In this document: piece after piece, positions 17,759-26,871 of the stretch | Numbering within the stretch: the stretch's first letter is position 1 | Layout of the letters: each line of letters starts with the position of its first letter | Origin: Methylobacterium sp. | GTDB lineage: Bacteria; Pseudomonadota; Alphaproteobacteria; Rhizobiales; Beijerinckiaceae | Reading direction: 5' to 3' | Length of the DNA stretch: 64,000 bases | Assembly: GCA_020252645.1 (NCBI GenBank) | Contig: JADCCN010000002.1 | Span: forward strand, 1 to 64,000 | Notes under the pieces: model-generated | What the model saw: the letters and a program-made list of their open reading frames with translations, nothing else | What the model was told of the DNA's origin: nothing | The model's database searches: none | Program-made: the position numbers and the translations under genes

Positions 17759-17866
17759 TTAGAGCATTTTCCGATCAAAGGGGGACTGGTTGATCGAAGA
17801 AAATGCGATCAATAACAAAAACACAGAGCGGTCGATCTCTTTCATTTAGATCGAATTTCGCTCTGG
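17759..17866 (+). repeat. Two-hairpin intergenic repeat, copy E (GATCAA subtype)
   Basis: Starts TTAGAGCATTTTCCG and ends GCTCTGG. Arm 1 pairs GATCAA with TTGATC; arm 2 pairs AGAGCG with CGCTCT enclosing GATCT/AGATC. It sits between operator site 2 and the aminotransferase start, in what should be the leader of that operon. Confidence 0.87.
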
Positions 17867-17911
17867 TGCTGGGATGGTGGCAGGGTGCGCAGCGCGGAGG
17901 CTCAATTGAGG

Positions 17912-19105
17912 ATGGCGGCGGATGAGTCCGGCTCGGCTGCACCGGCGCTTGCTTCCAGGCGTTCACTGAGGCCGCTCTGGCAGCTTGATCCTGCTATCCG
18001 CCACCTCAATCACGGTGCCTTTGGTGCTTGCCCGCTCGAAATCCTTGAGGAACAGGCAGAGTGGCGGCGGCGAATGGAAGCTAACCCCACTCGCTTCTTT
18101 ATGGTCGAATTGCCAAAGGCACTTCGCCGTACCGCCGAGGAGATTGCTCCCTGGCTCGGCACGAGACCTGAGCGCCTCGCCTTCATCGAGAATGTCACAG
18201 CCGGCACAAGTGCTGTGTTGCGCAGTCTTGATTTCATGCCCGGCGACGAGATCTTGACAACTGATCACGTCTACAACGCGGTGCGCAATACGCTGCGCTA
18301 CGTCGCGAGCCGCACCGGTGCGGTGGCGATAGAAGCGCCGATGCCCGAGCCACTGGCCAACAGCCAGCAGGCGCTTGACGTCATCACCGCGTCGATAACT
18401 GCGCGGACCAGACTGATTGTGATTGATCACATAGCTTCCGCCTCCGCCGCGACCTTTCCGGTAGCGGAAATTGCGGCGGCTGCGCGTGCACGCGGCATCC
18501 CAATTCTCGTGGATGGCGCGCATGCGCCAGGCTCGATCGATCTCGATATCGATGCCATCGGGGCAGACTGGTATGTCGGCAATTGTCACAAGTGGCTCTG
18601 TGCCCCGCGCGGTTCAGCCTTTATCGTGGTCGCGGACCGGCCGACTTTCGAAATCCATCCGCTGGCGATTTCGCACGCCTATGGCCAGGGGTTTCCGGCC
18701 GAATTCGACAAGATCGGCACGCGCGATGCTTCGGCCTGGCTTTCGATCCCGGCCGCGATCCGATTCCACGAGCGCCTCGGCGGTGCTGCGTTGCGGTGTC
18801 GAAACCGAGGCTTGGCTCTTGAGATCGCCCAGGCGATCACCCGCGATGTGGGGTATGCTGCGGCGGCAGCTGACGGGCTCTGCCAATCCTTGATCGCTTT
18901 GAAGCTGCCGCTCGCACGCGCGGCTGCCCGCGAGGATGCCGGTGCGGTACACGACTACCTCTACGACCAGCATGGGATCGAGACAGGCGTCACGGTGCTG
19001 AAGGGCGCGCTGCATTTGCGCTTCTCGGTTGCAGCCTACAACGAGGCATCGGATTATGCCGGGCTCGGTGCGGCGACACGCGATGCGCTGGAGCAGCTCG
19101 CATGA
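17912..19105 (+). CDS. Class V PLP-dependent aminotransferase, isopenicillin-N epimerase-like
   Basis: About 397 residues with the aminotransferase class V fold. The PLP-binding Lys227 is in GNCHKWLCAPRG and the pyridine-N-binding Asp201 in LVDGAHAPG. Relatives act as amino-acid epimerases, transaminases or Cys/Ser lyases; which applies is not readable. ATG at 17912 follows a GGAGG site with slightly long spacing; TTG at 17906 or GTG at 17885 are alternatives. It is first in an operon with both permeases and the binding protein, overlapping the first permease by four bases, so it likely acts directly on the imported compound. Confidence 0.9.
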   Translation: MAADESGSAAPALASRRSLRPLWQLDPAIRHLNHGAFGACPLEILEEQAEWRRRMEANPTRFFMVELPKALRRTAEEIAPWLGTRPERLAFIENVTAGTSAVLRSLDFMPGDEILTTDHVYNAVRNTLRYVASRTGAVAIEAPMPEPLANSQQALDVITASITARTRLIVIDHIASASAATFPVAEIAAAARARGIPILVDGAHAPGSIDLDIDAIGADWYVGNCHKWLCAPRGSAFIVVADRPTFEIHPLAISHAYGQGFPAEFDKIGTRDASAWLSIPAAIRFHERLGGAALRCRNRGLALEIAQAITRDVGYAAAAADGLCQSLIALKLPLARAAAREDAGAVHDYLYDQHGIETGVTVLKGALHLRFSVAAYNEASDYAGLGAATRDALEQLA

Positions 19106-20088
19106 TCGGTTTTCTGGCACAGCGCCTTGGGCAGGCGCTTTTTGTGCTCATTGCGGTGAGCGCTCTCGCCTTCCTAATGTCCCACTTTATCGGTGATCCC
19201 GTTGTGGCGATCCTCGGTGCCAATTCCACCGGTCTGCAACGCGACGAGCTGCGCCGCCAGATGGGCCTTGATGGCCCGCTGATCCTGCAGTTTATAGACT
19301 TCATGGGCCGCATGCTGGTTGGCGAATTCGGCCTTTCCTATCGCCTCGGCCTGCCTGTGAGCCGGGTTTTGCTCGAACGCATGCCGGCGACCATGGAGCT
19401 GGCTTTGGTCGGCATGGTGATCGCGCTGGCCGTCGGCATCCCGGCTGGAATCTATTGTGCACTCGAACGTCGCAGCGCAGCGAGCAGGATCGTGCTCGGG
19501 CTCTCGCTTCTTGGCATATCGATGCCCTCTTTCTTCATGGGTATGCTGCTTATTTTCCTGTTTTCGGTCGTGCTGGGCTGGCTACCGTCGTTTGGCCGCG
19601 GTGAAACGGTCTTTCTCGGTTGGTGGACCACCGGCCTCCTCACGGCCAGCGGTCTCAAGGCTATTCTCATGCCGGCCATCACGATCGCCGTGTTCCAGTT
19701 CGCGATGATCCTGCGCCTTGTGCGCGCCGAGATGGTGGAGGTCTTGCGTGCGGACTTCATTCGTTTCGCTCGTGCTCGTGGCCTTTCGCGGCGCTCGGTC
19801 CATCTGCGTCATGCCCTCGTCAATACGCTCGTTCCGCTCATCACGATTGTCGGATTGCAGCTAGGCTCGATCATCGGATTTGCGGTGGTGACGGAGACGG
19901 TATTCCAGTGGCCCGGGCTCGGCTTGCTGTTCCTTCAATCGGTCGCGGCGGCGGATATTCCGGTGCTTGCCGCCTTTCTGGTCTTCATCGCGATCGTGTT
20001 CGTGACCATCAATCTAATCGTCGATCTTTGCTATTACGCGATCGATCCGCGACTGAGACTCTCCGATCGAGCAGCGGGGCCGGCATGA
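19102..20088 (+). CDS. Dipeptide-type ABC transporter permease, DppB-like
   Basis: A 328-residue membrane protein with an N-terminal span (about residues 9-29), a periplasmic loop bearing LGANSTGLQRDELRRQMGLD, and further spans. The EAA loop reads RFARARGLSRRSVHLRHAL near residue 225. It starts within the aminotransferase stop (ATGA overlap) and overlaps the next permease similarly. It forms the channel with the DppC-like partner. Confidence 0.95.
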   Translation: MIGFLAQRLGQALFVLIAVSALAFLMSHFIGDPVVAILGANSTGLQRDELRRQMGLDGPLILQFIDFMGRMLVGEFGLSYRLGLPVSRVLLERMPATMELALVGMVIALAVGIPAGIYCALERRSAASRIVLGLSLLGISMPSFFMGMLLIFLFSVVLGWLPSFGRGETVFLGWWTTGLLTASGLKAILMPAITIAVFQFAMILRLVRAEMVEVLRADFIRFARARGLSRRSVHLRHALVNTLVPLITIVGLQLGSIIGFAVVTETVFQWPGLGLLFLQSVAAADIPVLAAFLVFIAIVFVTINLIVDLCYYAIDPRLRLSDRAAGPA

Positions 20089-21041
20089 TGAGCGCCATCA
20101 TTGCCAGAGAGAGCGTCATCGGCAGGCTCAACGGTTGGTTGGCGCGCAGTTGGCGCAGCGATTTCGCGCATGACTTTCGCCGATCACCGATCGCAATCGC
20201 CTCGATGGCGATCATCCTGCTCTACGTTGCGGCGGCAAGCTTTCCCTCGTTTTTTGCGCCGCGCCCGGTTTTTGACCTCGCGACGCTCGACTTCGCCGAC
20301 GCCTTCAAGCCGCCGGCGTGGCTTGCCGGTGGTGACTGGCGCTTCCTGTTCGGAGCCGATGACCAGGGCCGCGATGTCTTGTCCGCCATTATCTATGGCC
20401 TGCGTGTTTCGCTATTCGTCAGCGTCGCCGCCGTGGCGCTATCGGTCACGATTGGCGTCACACTTGGGCTTGTTGCCGGTTTTTTCGGCGGTCTCCTCGA
20501 CAGCGTGATCATGCGGATCGCCGATCTGCAGCTCACCTTCCCGGCCATGCTGGTCGCAGTGCTGGTCGACGGCCTGCTGCGCGCCTCGGTCGGCCAGCGC
20601 TTCCATGAGGAATTCGCCGTGTTGATCATCATCGTGGCGATTGCGCTGTCGGGCTGGGTGCAGTACGCCCGCACGGTGCGCGGGCTGACAATGGTGGTGG
20701 CAACGCATAACTACGTGCTCGCCGCGCGCATGCTCGGGCGCTCGGTGCCGTTCATTTTGTTCCGCCACATCCTGCCCAACGTGGCGACGCCGGTTTTCGT
20801 TGTGGCGACCATTCAACTCGCCGTCGCGATCATCCTTGAAGCTACGCTATCTTTCGTCGGGCTCGGCATCCCGCCGACCCAGCCCTCGCTTGGCACGCTG
20901 ATCCGCGTCGGCAATGGCTATCTGCTTTCCGGCGAATGGTGGCTTGCGATTTTTCCCGGCCTGGCCTTGCTGGTTCTGGTTTTGGCCGTGAACTTGCTGG
21001 GTGATTTTTTGCGCGACGCGCTCAATCCGCGACTGAAGTGA
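20085..21041 (+). CDS. Dipeptide-type ABC transporter permease, DppC-like
   Basis: 318 residues. An N-terminal cytoplasmic segment (DFRRSPIAIASMAI) leads into the first span. The GADDQGRDVLSAIIYGLRVS motif is characteristic of DppC/OppC, and the EAA loop reads LAARMLGRSVPFILFRHIL. The ATG at 20085 (or 20088) overlaps the DppB stop. The frame is open far upstream inside dppB but only this start fits the family. The C-terminal NLLGDFLRDALNPRLK is typical. Confidence 0.94.
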   Translation: MMSAIIARESVIGRLNGWLARSWRSDFAHDFRRSPIAIASMAIILLYVAAASFPSFFAPRPVFDLATLDFADAFKPPAWLAGGDWRFLFGADDQGRDVLSAIIYGLRVSLFVSVAAVALSVTIGVTLGLVAGFFGGLLDSVIMRIADLQLTFPAMLVAVLVDGLLRASVGQRFHEEFAVLIIIVAIALSGWVQYARTVRGLTMVVATHNYVLAARMLGRSVPFILFRHILPNVATPVFVVATIQLAVAIILEATLSFVGLGIPPTQPSLGTLIRVGNGYLLSGEWWLAIFPGLALLVLVLAVNLLGDFLRDALNPRLK

Positions 21042-21103
21042 CGATGAAGACCGTTCCAAACAGCCGCATCCCGGTGCGGCGTCAAACGTAATCGGAGAAT
21101 GAA

Positions 21104-22690
21104 ATGCTCAATCTGAATATGCAACGATTGGTCATCGCTTTCCTTGCCGCCGGCCTGCTGGCAGCCCCGCTCGCCGCTCAAGCAAAGCCGTTACGGATCG
21201 GCGCCCAGGCCGATGCCGGCACCATGGATCCACAGGCGCAGAACATCCAGACGACGATCACGCTGCTCTCGATGATCTACGAGCCGCTTGTAACGCGCGA
21301 CAAATCCCTCGCCAAGGCTCCGGCGCTGGCCGAGAGCTGGACAGCCGTCGATCCACTGACCTGGCGTTTCAAGTTGCGCCCGGGCGTGAAGTTCCATGAT
21401 GGTTCGCCATTCACGGCAGCGGACGTGGCCTTCACCATCGCACGCGCCAAAGCACCGACCTCGCAGTTCGCATCTTACGTCGCGGGCACAGAGGTAAAGG
21501 TTGTGGACGACCTCACCGTTGAGGTGAAGACGACGGTGCCGGACCCACTCATCATCGACAAGCTTCTCTATGTGCCGATCATGAGCAAGGTTTGGTCTGA
21601 GAAGAACAATGCGCTCCAGCCGCAGAACCTGCGGGAGAAGCAGGAGAGTTTCACGGCGCTCAATGCGAATGGCACCGGGCCGTTCAAGCTGACCAGCCGC
21701 GCGCCCGATTCCAAGACCGTGCTTGATCGCGTGCCAAGTTACTGGGGCAAGATGGACGGCAACGTCACTCAAGTGATCTGGACGCCGATTGGCTCCGATC
21801 CGACGCGCGTTGCGGCCCTTCTCTCCGGCGAGCTCGATCTTCTCGTCGATGTGCCGGCACAGGATGTAGCCCGCATCCAGCAGAATGCTGACATCAAGAT
21901 CGAGAAGGTGGACGAATTCCGGACCATCTTTTTCGGTTTCGACCTCAAAAACGACAGCCTGAAATATGGCGAACCCGGGAACAAGAACCCGTTCAAGGAT
22001 ATCCGCGTCCGCCAGGCGATCAATCTATCGGTGGATCGGGATTCCATTGTGCGCACCGTGATGCGCGGGCTAGCCAGTCCGACGACGCAGATCCTTGCGC
22101 CGAAAAATGTTGGCTACGACCCGGCACTCGACAAGGTGGTGACGACCAATCGTGACCAAGCGAAGAAGCTTCTCGCCGAAGCAGGGTATCCGAACGGCTT
22201 CGCCTTTACGTTCGACTGCCCGAACGACCGCTACATCAACGACGAACAGGTCTGCAAAACGATGGCGACCATGCTGTCGCAAATCGGTCTCAAGCCCACG
22301 CTCAACGCTATGCCCCGTGCGCGCTATTTCCCGAAAATCTGGGACCGCGACACCTCGATGTACATGATGGGTTTCAACTCACCGTATTTCGACGGGATGT
22401 ATGCGCTCGAAACCATGCTGATGAGCCGAGACGACAAGAAGGGCGAGGGCATCTACAACTATTCGAATATCGCCGATACGGAACTCGACCAGGCTATCGC
22501 GGCCGCGCGCGCAGAGCTCGACCCCAGGAAGCGGCATGACATGCAGGCAGCGATCTACAAGAAGATCACCGACGACGCGCTCTTTGTCTCGCTCTACAAT
22601 CAGGTGCTGGTCTATGCCATGCGCAAGAATGTCTCCACCCCCGTGCGCCCGGATAACTGGCTGGAGATTCGCTGGGTGAGCGTAAACTGA
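21104..22690 (+). CDS. Dipeptide-type ABC transporter substrate-binding protein (SBP_bac_5)
   Basis: 528 residues with an N-terminal signal peptide (hydrophobic core about residues 8-22, cleavage near AAQA, residue 27). The family signature LRPGVKFHDGSPFTAADV is near residue 95. It captures the substrate in the periplasm for the permeases encoded just upstream. GGAGAATGAA precedes the ATG. A strong intrinsic terminator starts 8 bases after the stop. The fold binds peptides but also opines, nickel and other solutes; context here points to ureide or amide compounds. Confidence 0.95.
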   Translation: MLNLNMQRLVIAFLAAGLLAAPLAAQAKPLRIGAQADAGTMDPQAQNIQTTITLLSMIYEPLVTRDKSLAKAPALAESWTAVDPLTWRFKLRPGVKFHDGSPFTAADVAFTIARAKAPTSQFASYVAGTEVKVVDDLTVEVKTTVPDPLIIDKLLYVPIMSKVWSEKNNALQPQNLREKQESFTALNANGTGPFKLTSRAPDSKTVLDRVPSYWGKMDGNVTQVIWTPIGSDPTRVAALLSGELDLLVDVPAQDVARIQQNADIKIEKVDEFRTIFFGFDLKNDSLKYGEPGNKNPFKDIRVRQAINLSVDRDSIVRTVMRGLASPTTQILAPKNVGYDPALDKVVTTNRDQAKKLLAEAGYPNGFAFTFDCPNDRYINDEQVCKTMATMLSQIGLKPTLNAMPRARYFPKIWDRDTSMYMMGFNSPYFDGMYALETMLMSRDDKKGEGIYNYSNIADTELDQAIAAARAELDPRKRHDMQAAIYKKITDDALFVSLYNQVLVYAMRKNVSTPVRPDNWLEIRWVSVN

Positions 22691-22698
22691 CACTGTCC

Positions 22699-22731
22699 GG
22701 CGGGCCGTCATTCGGCCCGCCTCTTTTCTTT
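22699..22731 (+). terminator. Rho-independent terminator after the binding-protein gene
   Basis: GGCGGGCCG at 22699-22707 and CGGCCCGCC at 22713-22721 form a perfect 9-bp stem with a TCATT loop, followed by TCTTTTCTTT. This should end most transcripts from the 17912 operon. The hyuA start lies only 28 bases beyond the stem, so hyuA expression would depend on read-through or on a promoter overlapping this region. Confidence 0.85.
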
Positions 22732-22748
22732 GCAACGTGAGTATCTTC

Positions 22749-24827
22749 ATGCCCGAGGCACGCTACAGGATAGGCATTGACGTCGGCGGGACATTCACCG
22801 ATTTCGTGCTGGCCGACTTGAACAGCGCGACCTTGCGCTTTCACAAGGAGCCAAGTGTCCCGAAAGACCCGTCTGCCTCGGTTGAGGCCGGCATCGCTGC
22901 CATGCTCTCTCGCCATGCCATGCAGCCGCGCGAGGTGGAACTCATCGTTCATGGCACGACAATCGGGCTCAATGCCATCATACAGCGGCGCGGCGCGCGC
23001 ATGGCGATGGTGGTTTCAAAGGGCAATCGCGATCTGCTCGAACTGGCTCGGCTTCGCCTGCCATCGTCCTATGACTTTACCGAACCGCGCGAAGTCCCGC
23101 TGGTTCCGCGCGACCTCATGTTCGAGGTTTCCGCCCGCATGCGCTCGAACGGCTCGATCCTCGTGCCGCTCGACCCCACAGAGATCGAGGCCTTGGCGGA
23201 AAGGCTGCGTGCCGAGAAGGTCGAAGCGGTCGCAATCCTGCTGCTCAACTCCTATCGCGATGCTTCGCTTGAGGTTGAGCTTGGCACTGCCTTGCGCGCG
23301 CGCCTGCCTGGCGTGCTGGTCAGCGAATCCGGACTGATCTGGCCTGAGGTGCGCGAATATGAACGCGGCCTGGTCGCCGGGCTCAATGCCTACATTCACC
23401 CACTGATGACCAGCTACTTCACCAAACTCAAGAACCGACTCGACGGGCTTGGGGTAACCGCGCCGGTCTACATAACCGCCAATAACGGAGGCAGCCTCAG
23501 CCTTGAGACCGCCCGCGCTCGTCCGATTGACACGGTGCTCTCCGGCCCGGCCTCCGGCGTCGTCGCCTCGACACGGCTCGGGCAGGCCAACAGCCAAACT
23601 AAGCTCATCACCTTCGATATGGGTGGCACATCCGCGGATATTTCCGTTTGCCAGAGCGGCGAGCCGGAATTCACAACCGCCACTTTTGTCGGCGACTTTC
23701 CACTGATCATGCCGGTGGTCAATGTCGGTGCAATTGGCGCAGGCGGCGGCTCGATCGTCTGGGTCGACAAGCAGGGTCTGCTCAAGATCGGGCCTCTCTC
23801 TGCAGGTGCCGACCCCGGCCCGGTCTGCTACGGCCGCGGCGGCACGGAAGCGACCATCACCGATTGCTACGTCATCCTCGGCATCCTCGACCCCACGACA
23901 TTCCTAGGCGGGCGCATGCAGCTCGATACTGCGGCGGCGACGCGGGCGCTCGACGGCATCGCCGAGAGGCTTGGCCTTTCCGGCGCGAACCGCGCCATGG
24001 CGGCAGCTGAGGCGGCCTTGCGCGTCGCCTCTGCAAAGATGGGCACCGAGATCACCAAATTGCTGGCGACGGCGGGTGTTGATCCGCGCGAATTCGCGCT
24101 CGTCGCATATGGCGGCGCTGGGCCGACGCAAGCCAACCTGCTCGCCGCTGAGGCAGGGCTGACATCGGTCATCGTGCCACCGGCGCCGGGCACGTTCTGC
24201 GCGCTCGGTGCAATCCTCGCCGATGTGCGGCGCGACTATATCCGCACAATCCGCCGGCTGATTGGACCGGCTGCCGGCAGCGATGACGGTTGGGCCGATA
24301 TCGTTGCCGCGATCGAGGGGCTGGAAAAGGAGGCGCGCGCCTGGGTCGCCAGGGAAGGCGAGATTGTTGGCGAGCATGAAATGCTGGTCTCCTTCAGCCT
24401 ACGCTATCAGGGCCAAGCCTATGAACTGGCTGTTCACATAGCTCCGAGCCTGCGGGACGGACTGTCAGCCAAGCACGTATGCGACCTTTTCCATGCCGAG
24501 CACGAACGCCTTTACGGGTTTCGCGACCTCGCGGTGCCGGTTGAGACCGCGACCGCCCGGCTCGGTGTTGTTGGCAAGGTGCCACCCGTCGAACTGCCGC
24601 AGGCGGCTCCCGGCCAGCCGCTGCGGCAACATTCTCGACCACTCTGGCATGGCGGTCACCAGATTTCCGCGGCGGTCTTTCAGCGAACGGAGCTGGGCGC
24701 TGGCGCATTGATCCGCGGCCCGGCGATCGTCGAGCAACTGGATACGACAACCTTCATTCTGCCCGGCTGGCAGGCACGCGCTGACCGGCTCGGAGCCCTT
24801 CACCTGACGCGCGAGGCTGCGGCATGA
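22749..24827 (+). CDS. hyuA: Hydantoinase/oxoprolinase subunit A
   Basis: About 692 residues. The N-terminal ATP-binding motif GIDVGGTFTDFVLADL and the later TFDMGGTSADIS block define the HyuA/5-oxoprolinase/acetone carboxylase beta family. With HyuB it cleaves cyclic amides such as hydantoins or 5-oxoproline at the cost of ATP. The ATG at 22749 is preceded by GTGAG; a GTG at 22737 is an alternative. It overlaps hyuB by four bases and lies directly after the transporter operon terminator. It is the second of three families in the window linked to opening cyclic ureide-type rings. Confidence 0.94.
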   Translation: MPEARYRIGIDVGGTFTDFVLADLNSATLRFHKEPSVPKDPSASVEAGIAAMLSRHAMQPREVELIVHGTTIGLNAIIQRRGARMAMVVSKGNRDLLELARLRLPSSYDFTEPREVPLVPRDLMFEVSARMRSNGSILVPLDPTEIEALAERLRAEKVEAVAILLLNSYRDASLEVELGTALRARLPGVLVSESGLIWPEVREYERGLVAGLNAYIHPLMTSYFTKLKNRLDGLGVTAPVYITANNGGSLSLETARARPIDTVLSGPASGVVASTRLGQANSQTKLITFDMGGTSADISVCQSGEPEFTTATFVGDFPLIMPVVNVGAIGAGGGSIVWVDKQGLLKIGPLSAGADPGPVCYGRGGTEATITDCYVILGILDPTTFLGGRMQLDTAAATRALDGIAERLGLSGANRAMAAAEAALRVASAKMGTEITKLLATAGVDPREFALVAYGGAGPTQANLLAAEAGLTSVIVPPAPGTFCALGAILADVRRDYIRTIRRLIGPAAGSDDGWADIVAAIEGLEKEARAWVAREGEIVGEHEMLVSFSLRYQGQAYELAVHIAPSLRDGLSAKHVCDLFHAEHERLYGFRDLAVPVETATARLGVVGKVPPVELPQAAPGQPLRQHSRPLWHGGHQISAAVFQRTELGAGALIRGPAIVEQLDTTTFILPGWQARADRLGALHLTREAAA

Positions 24828-26857
24828 AGCTTGATCCGGTCCTCGTCGAAATCTTCTTCCACAAGGTGACAGCGATCGCCGAGGAAATGGCGATCACGCT
24901 CCAGCGCACTGCGCGAACGACCTATGTCAAGGAAGCGGGCGATTACGGCTGCGCGCTTGCAGCGCGTGGCGGCCGTTTCTTCGCTTATCCCAAGGTGCTG
25001 GGCGTCTCGGGTTTCCTCGACAGCGATGTCGGGCCGACCATGAAGCGCATCCCCCATCTTGAACCGGGCGACGTTGTGCTCACCAACCACCCTTTCGAGA
25101 GCGAGGGGTTGGCTACCCACATGCCGGATCTGCATCTCATCCGGCCGATCTTCTTCGAAGGGCAGATCGTCGCCTATGCCTGGGACTTCATCCATTCGGC
25201 CGATATCGGCGGCGGCGTGCCGTCGTCGATCTCACCGCGCTTCTCGGACCTCTATCAGGAGGGCTTTCAGATCCCGCCGGTGAAACTCGTCAAGGCAGGC
25301 GCATTGAACGAGGATGTTCTCACGCTTTACAAGGCGAATTGCCGCACGCCGGAAGTCAATCTCGGCGACATCAAGGCGATGCTTGCCGCGCTTCTCGTGG
25401 GTGAGAAGCGCGTGCTCGGGCTGATCGCGCAACACGGTCTTGAGACCTTTCTTGACGCTCAGGACGATCTTGTCGAACTCGCCGGCACCAAGGCGCTTGC
25501 CGTGCAGCGGCAGATCCCGGACGGAGAGTATGTCTTCTCCGATTTCCTCGACGATGATTTCAATTCGAAAGTGCCCGTGCGCGTCCGTTGCCGCATGGTC
25601 GTGAAGGATGGCCATATCCATCTCGACTTCGCCAGCTCGGACCCGCAGGTGCTCGCCGCCTATAACATTCCTACGGGCGGGCACCGGCATGTCTGGCTGA
25701 CGCTCAAGTTGATGCATTTCATCTATAGCCACGACAAGACCGTGCCGCTGAACCACGGGCTTTTCGCCAATGTGACGGTGAATGCCCCACGCGGCACCAT
25801 CGTCAATCCCGAACCCGGTGCGGCGGTCGGCGTGCGCTCTGCGACCGCCATTCGCCTCAACGAGGCCTTGGTCGGTGCCATGGCGCGCGCGAAACCGGGG
25901 CTGATGCCGGCACCGAGCGGTGGAATCATGATCCCTTGTGTGCTCGTTGAGCAGGACCCGGCGTCCGGCCAGCGTCGGGTGATGGTGCTGCAATCGCTTG
26001 TCGGCGGCACGGGCGCACGCATGGGGTCAGACGGCGTTGATGGACGCGATTCGTCACTCGCCAACCAGCGCAATACCCCCATCGAAAAGACCGAGGAAGA
26101 AGCCGAGGCGCATATCGTCCAATATGCCCTTCGCCCCGATTCAGGTGGTGCCGGGCGTTGGCGTGGTGGCACAGGGGTGATATTCTCAGTGAAGATCGCT
26201 CGTTTTGGTTCCGCGGTCCTCGGACGCGGCATGGAGCGCTTCGTGTTCCGCCCATGGGGCATGGCGGGCGGTAGACCCGGCGAAAAGGCGCGCGTCGTTG
26301 TGAATGCCGGCACGCCGCAAGAGCGCGAACTTGGCAAGCTCGACATATTCTACCCGGAGCCGGGCGATATCGTCACAATCATGACTCCCGGCGGTGGCGG
26401 CTATGGCGATCCGCTTGAGCGTCCTGCCGGTGAAGTCGTGCGGGATGTCGAGGTCGGCTATGTCAGCGCGGGCGCGGCGAAATGTGAATATGGCGTGGTG
26501 ATTGCTGGCGGTCGGCTCGATGCTGCGGCAACAGAAGCACTTCGTGCCAGGCTGCGCGCCGCACGCGGGCCGGCGCCAGATTTCGATTTCGGCCCCGAGC
26601 GCCTTGCCTGGGATGCGGTTTTCGACGATGCGACGCTCAACCGGATGAATGGCTTGCTCATGCGGCTGGGCACCAATGCCCGGCCATTGGTTCGCCGCCA
26701 GCTATTCGAGCGCGTGGTTCCGGACCTTGCCAAAGTCGGCATCCTGCCACTCCATGAGGCTGTAGGCGATGTCGCAGCAGCCCGCTTGCGGCTTGAGAAC
26801 GAAATGGCGGCACTCGAAACCATGGTGCAGGCCATGGGCGGCACAATTGGAACTTGA
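24824..26857 (+). CDS. hyuB: Hydantoinase/oxoprolinase subunit B
   Basis: 677 residues of the HyuB/5-oxoprolinase C-terminal family, with the conserved N-terminal NHPFESEGLATHMPDLHL block near residues 87-104 and glycine-rich TPGGGGYGDP near residue 525. It forms the heteromeric ATP-dependent cyclic-amide hydrolase with HyuA, whose stop overlaps its ATG. The length is somewhat above the common 520-580 because of a C-terminal extension of about 140 residues after the GGGGYG block; longer HyuB proteins exist. The next gene starts 14 bases later. Confidence 0.94.
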   Translation: MKLDPVLVEIFFHKVTAIAEEMAITLQRTARTTYVKEAGDYGCALAARGGRFFAYPKVLGVSGFLDSDVGPTMKRIPHLEPGDVVLTNHPFESEGLATHMPDLHLIRPIFFEGQIVAYAWDFIHSADIGGGVPSSISPRFSDLYQEGFQIPPVKLVKAGALNEDVLTLYKANCRTPEVNLGDIKAMLAALLVGEKRVLGLIAQHGLETFLDAQDDLVELAGTKALAVQRQIPDGEYVFSDFLDDDFNSKVPVRVRCRMVVKDGHIHLDFASSDPQVLAAYNIPTGGHRHVWLTLKLMHFIYSHDKTVPLNHGLFANVTVNAPRGTIVNPEPGAAVGVRSATAIRLNEALVGAMARAKPGLMPAPSGGIMIPCVLVEQDPASGQRRVMVLQSLVGGTGARMGSDGVDGRDSSLANQRNTPIEKTEEEAEAHIVQYALRPDSGGAGRWRGGTGVIFSVKIARFGSAVLGRGMERFVFRPWGMAGGRPGEKARVVVNAGTPQERELGKLDIFYPEPGDIVTIMTPGGGGYGDPLERPAGEVVRDVEVGYVSAGAAKCEYGVVIAGGRLDAAATEALRARLRAARGPAPDFDFGPERLAWDAVFDDATLNRMNGLLMRLGTNARPLVRRQLFERVVPDLAKVGILPLHEAVGDVAAARLRLENEMAALETMVQAMGGTIGT

Positions 26858-26871
26858 CCAAAGAGGATACC

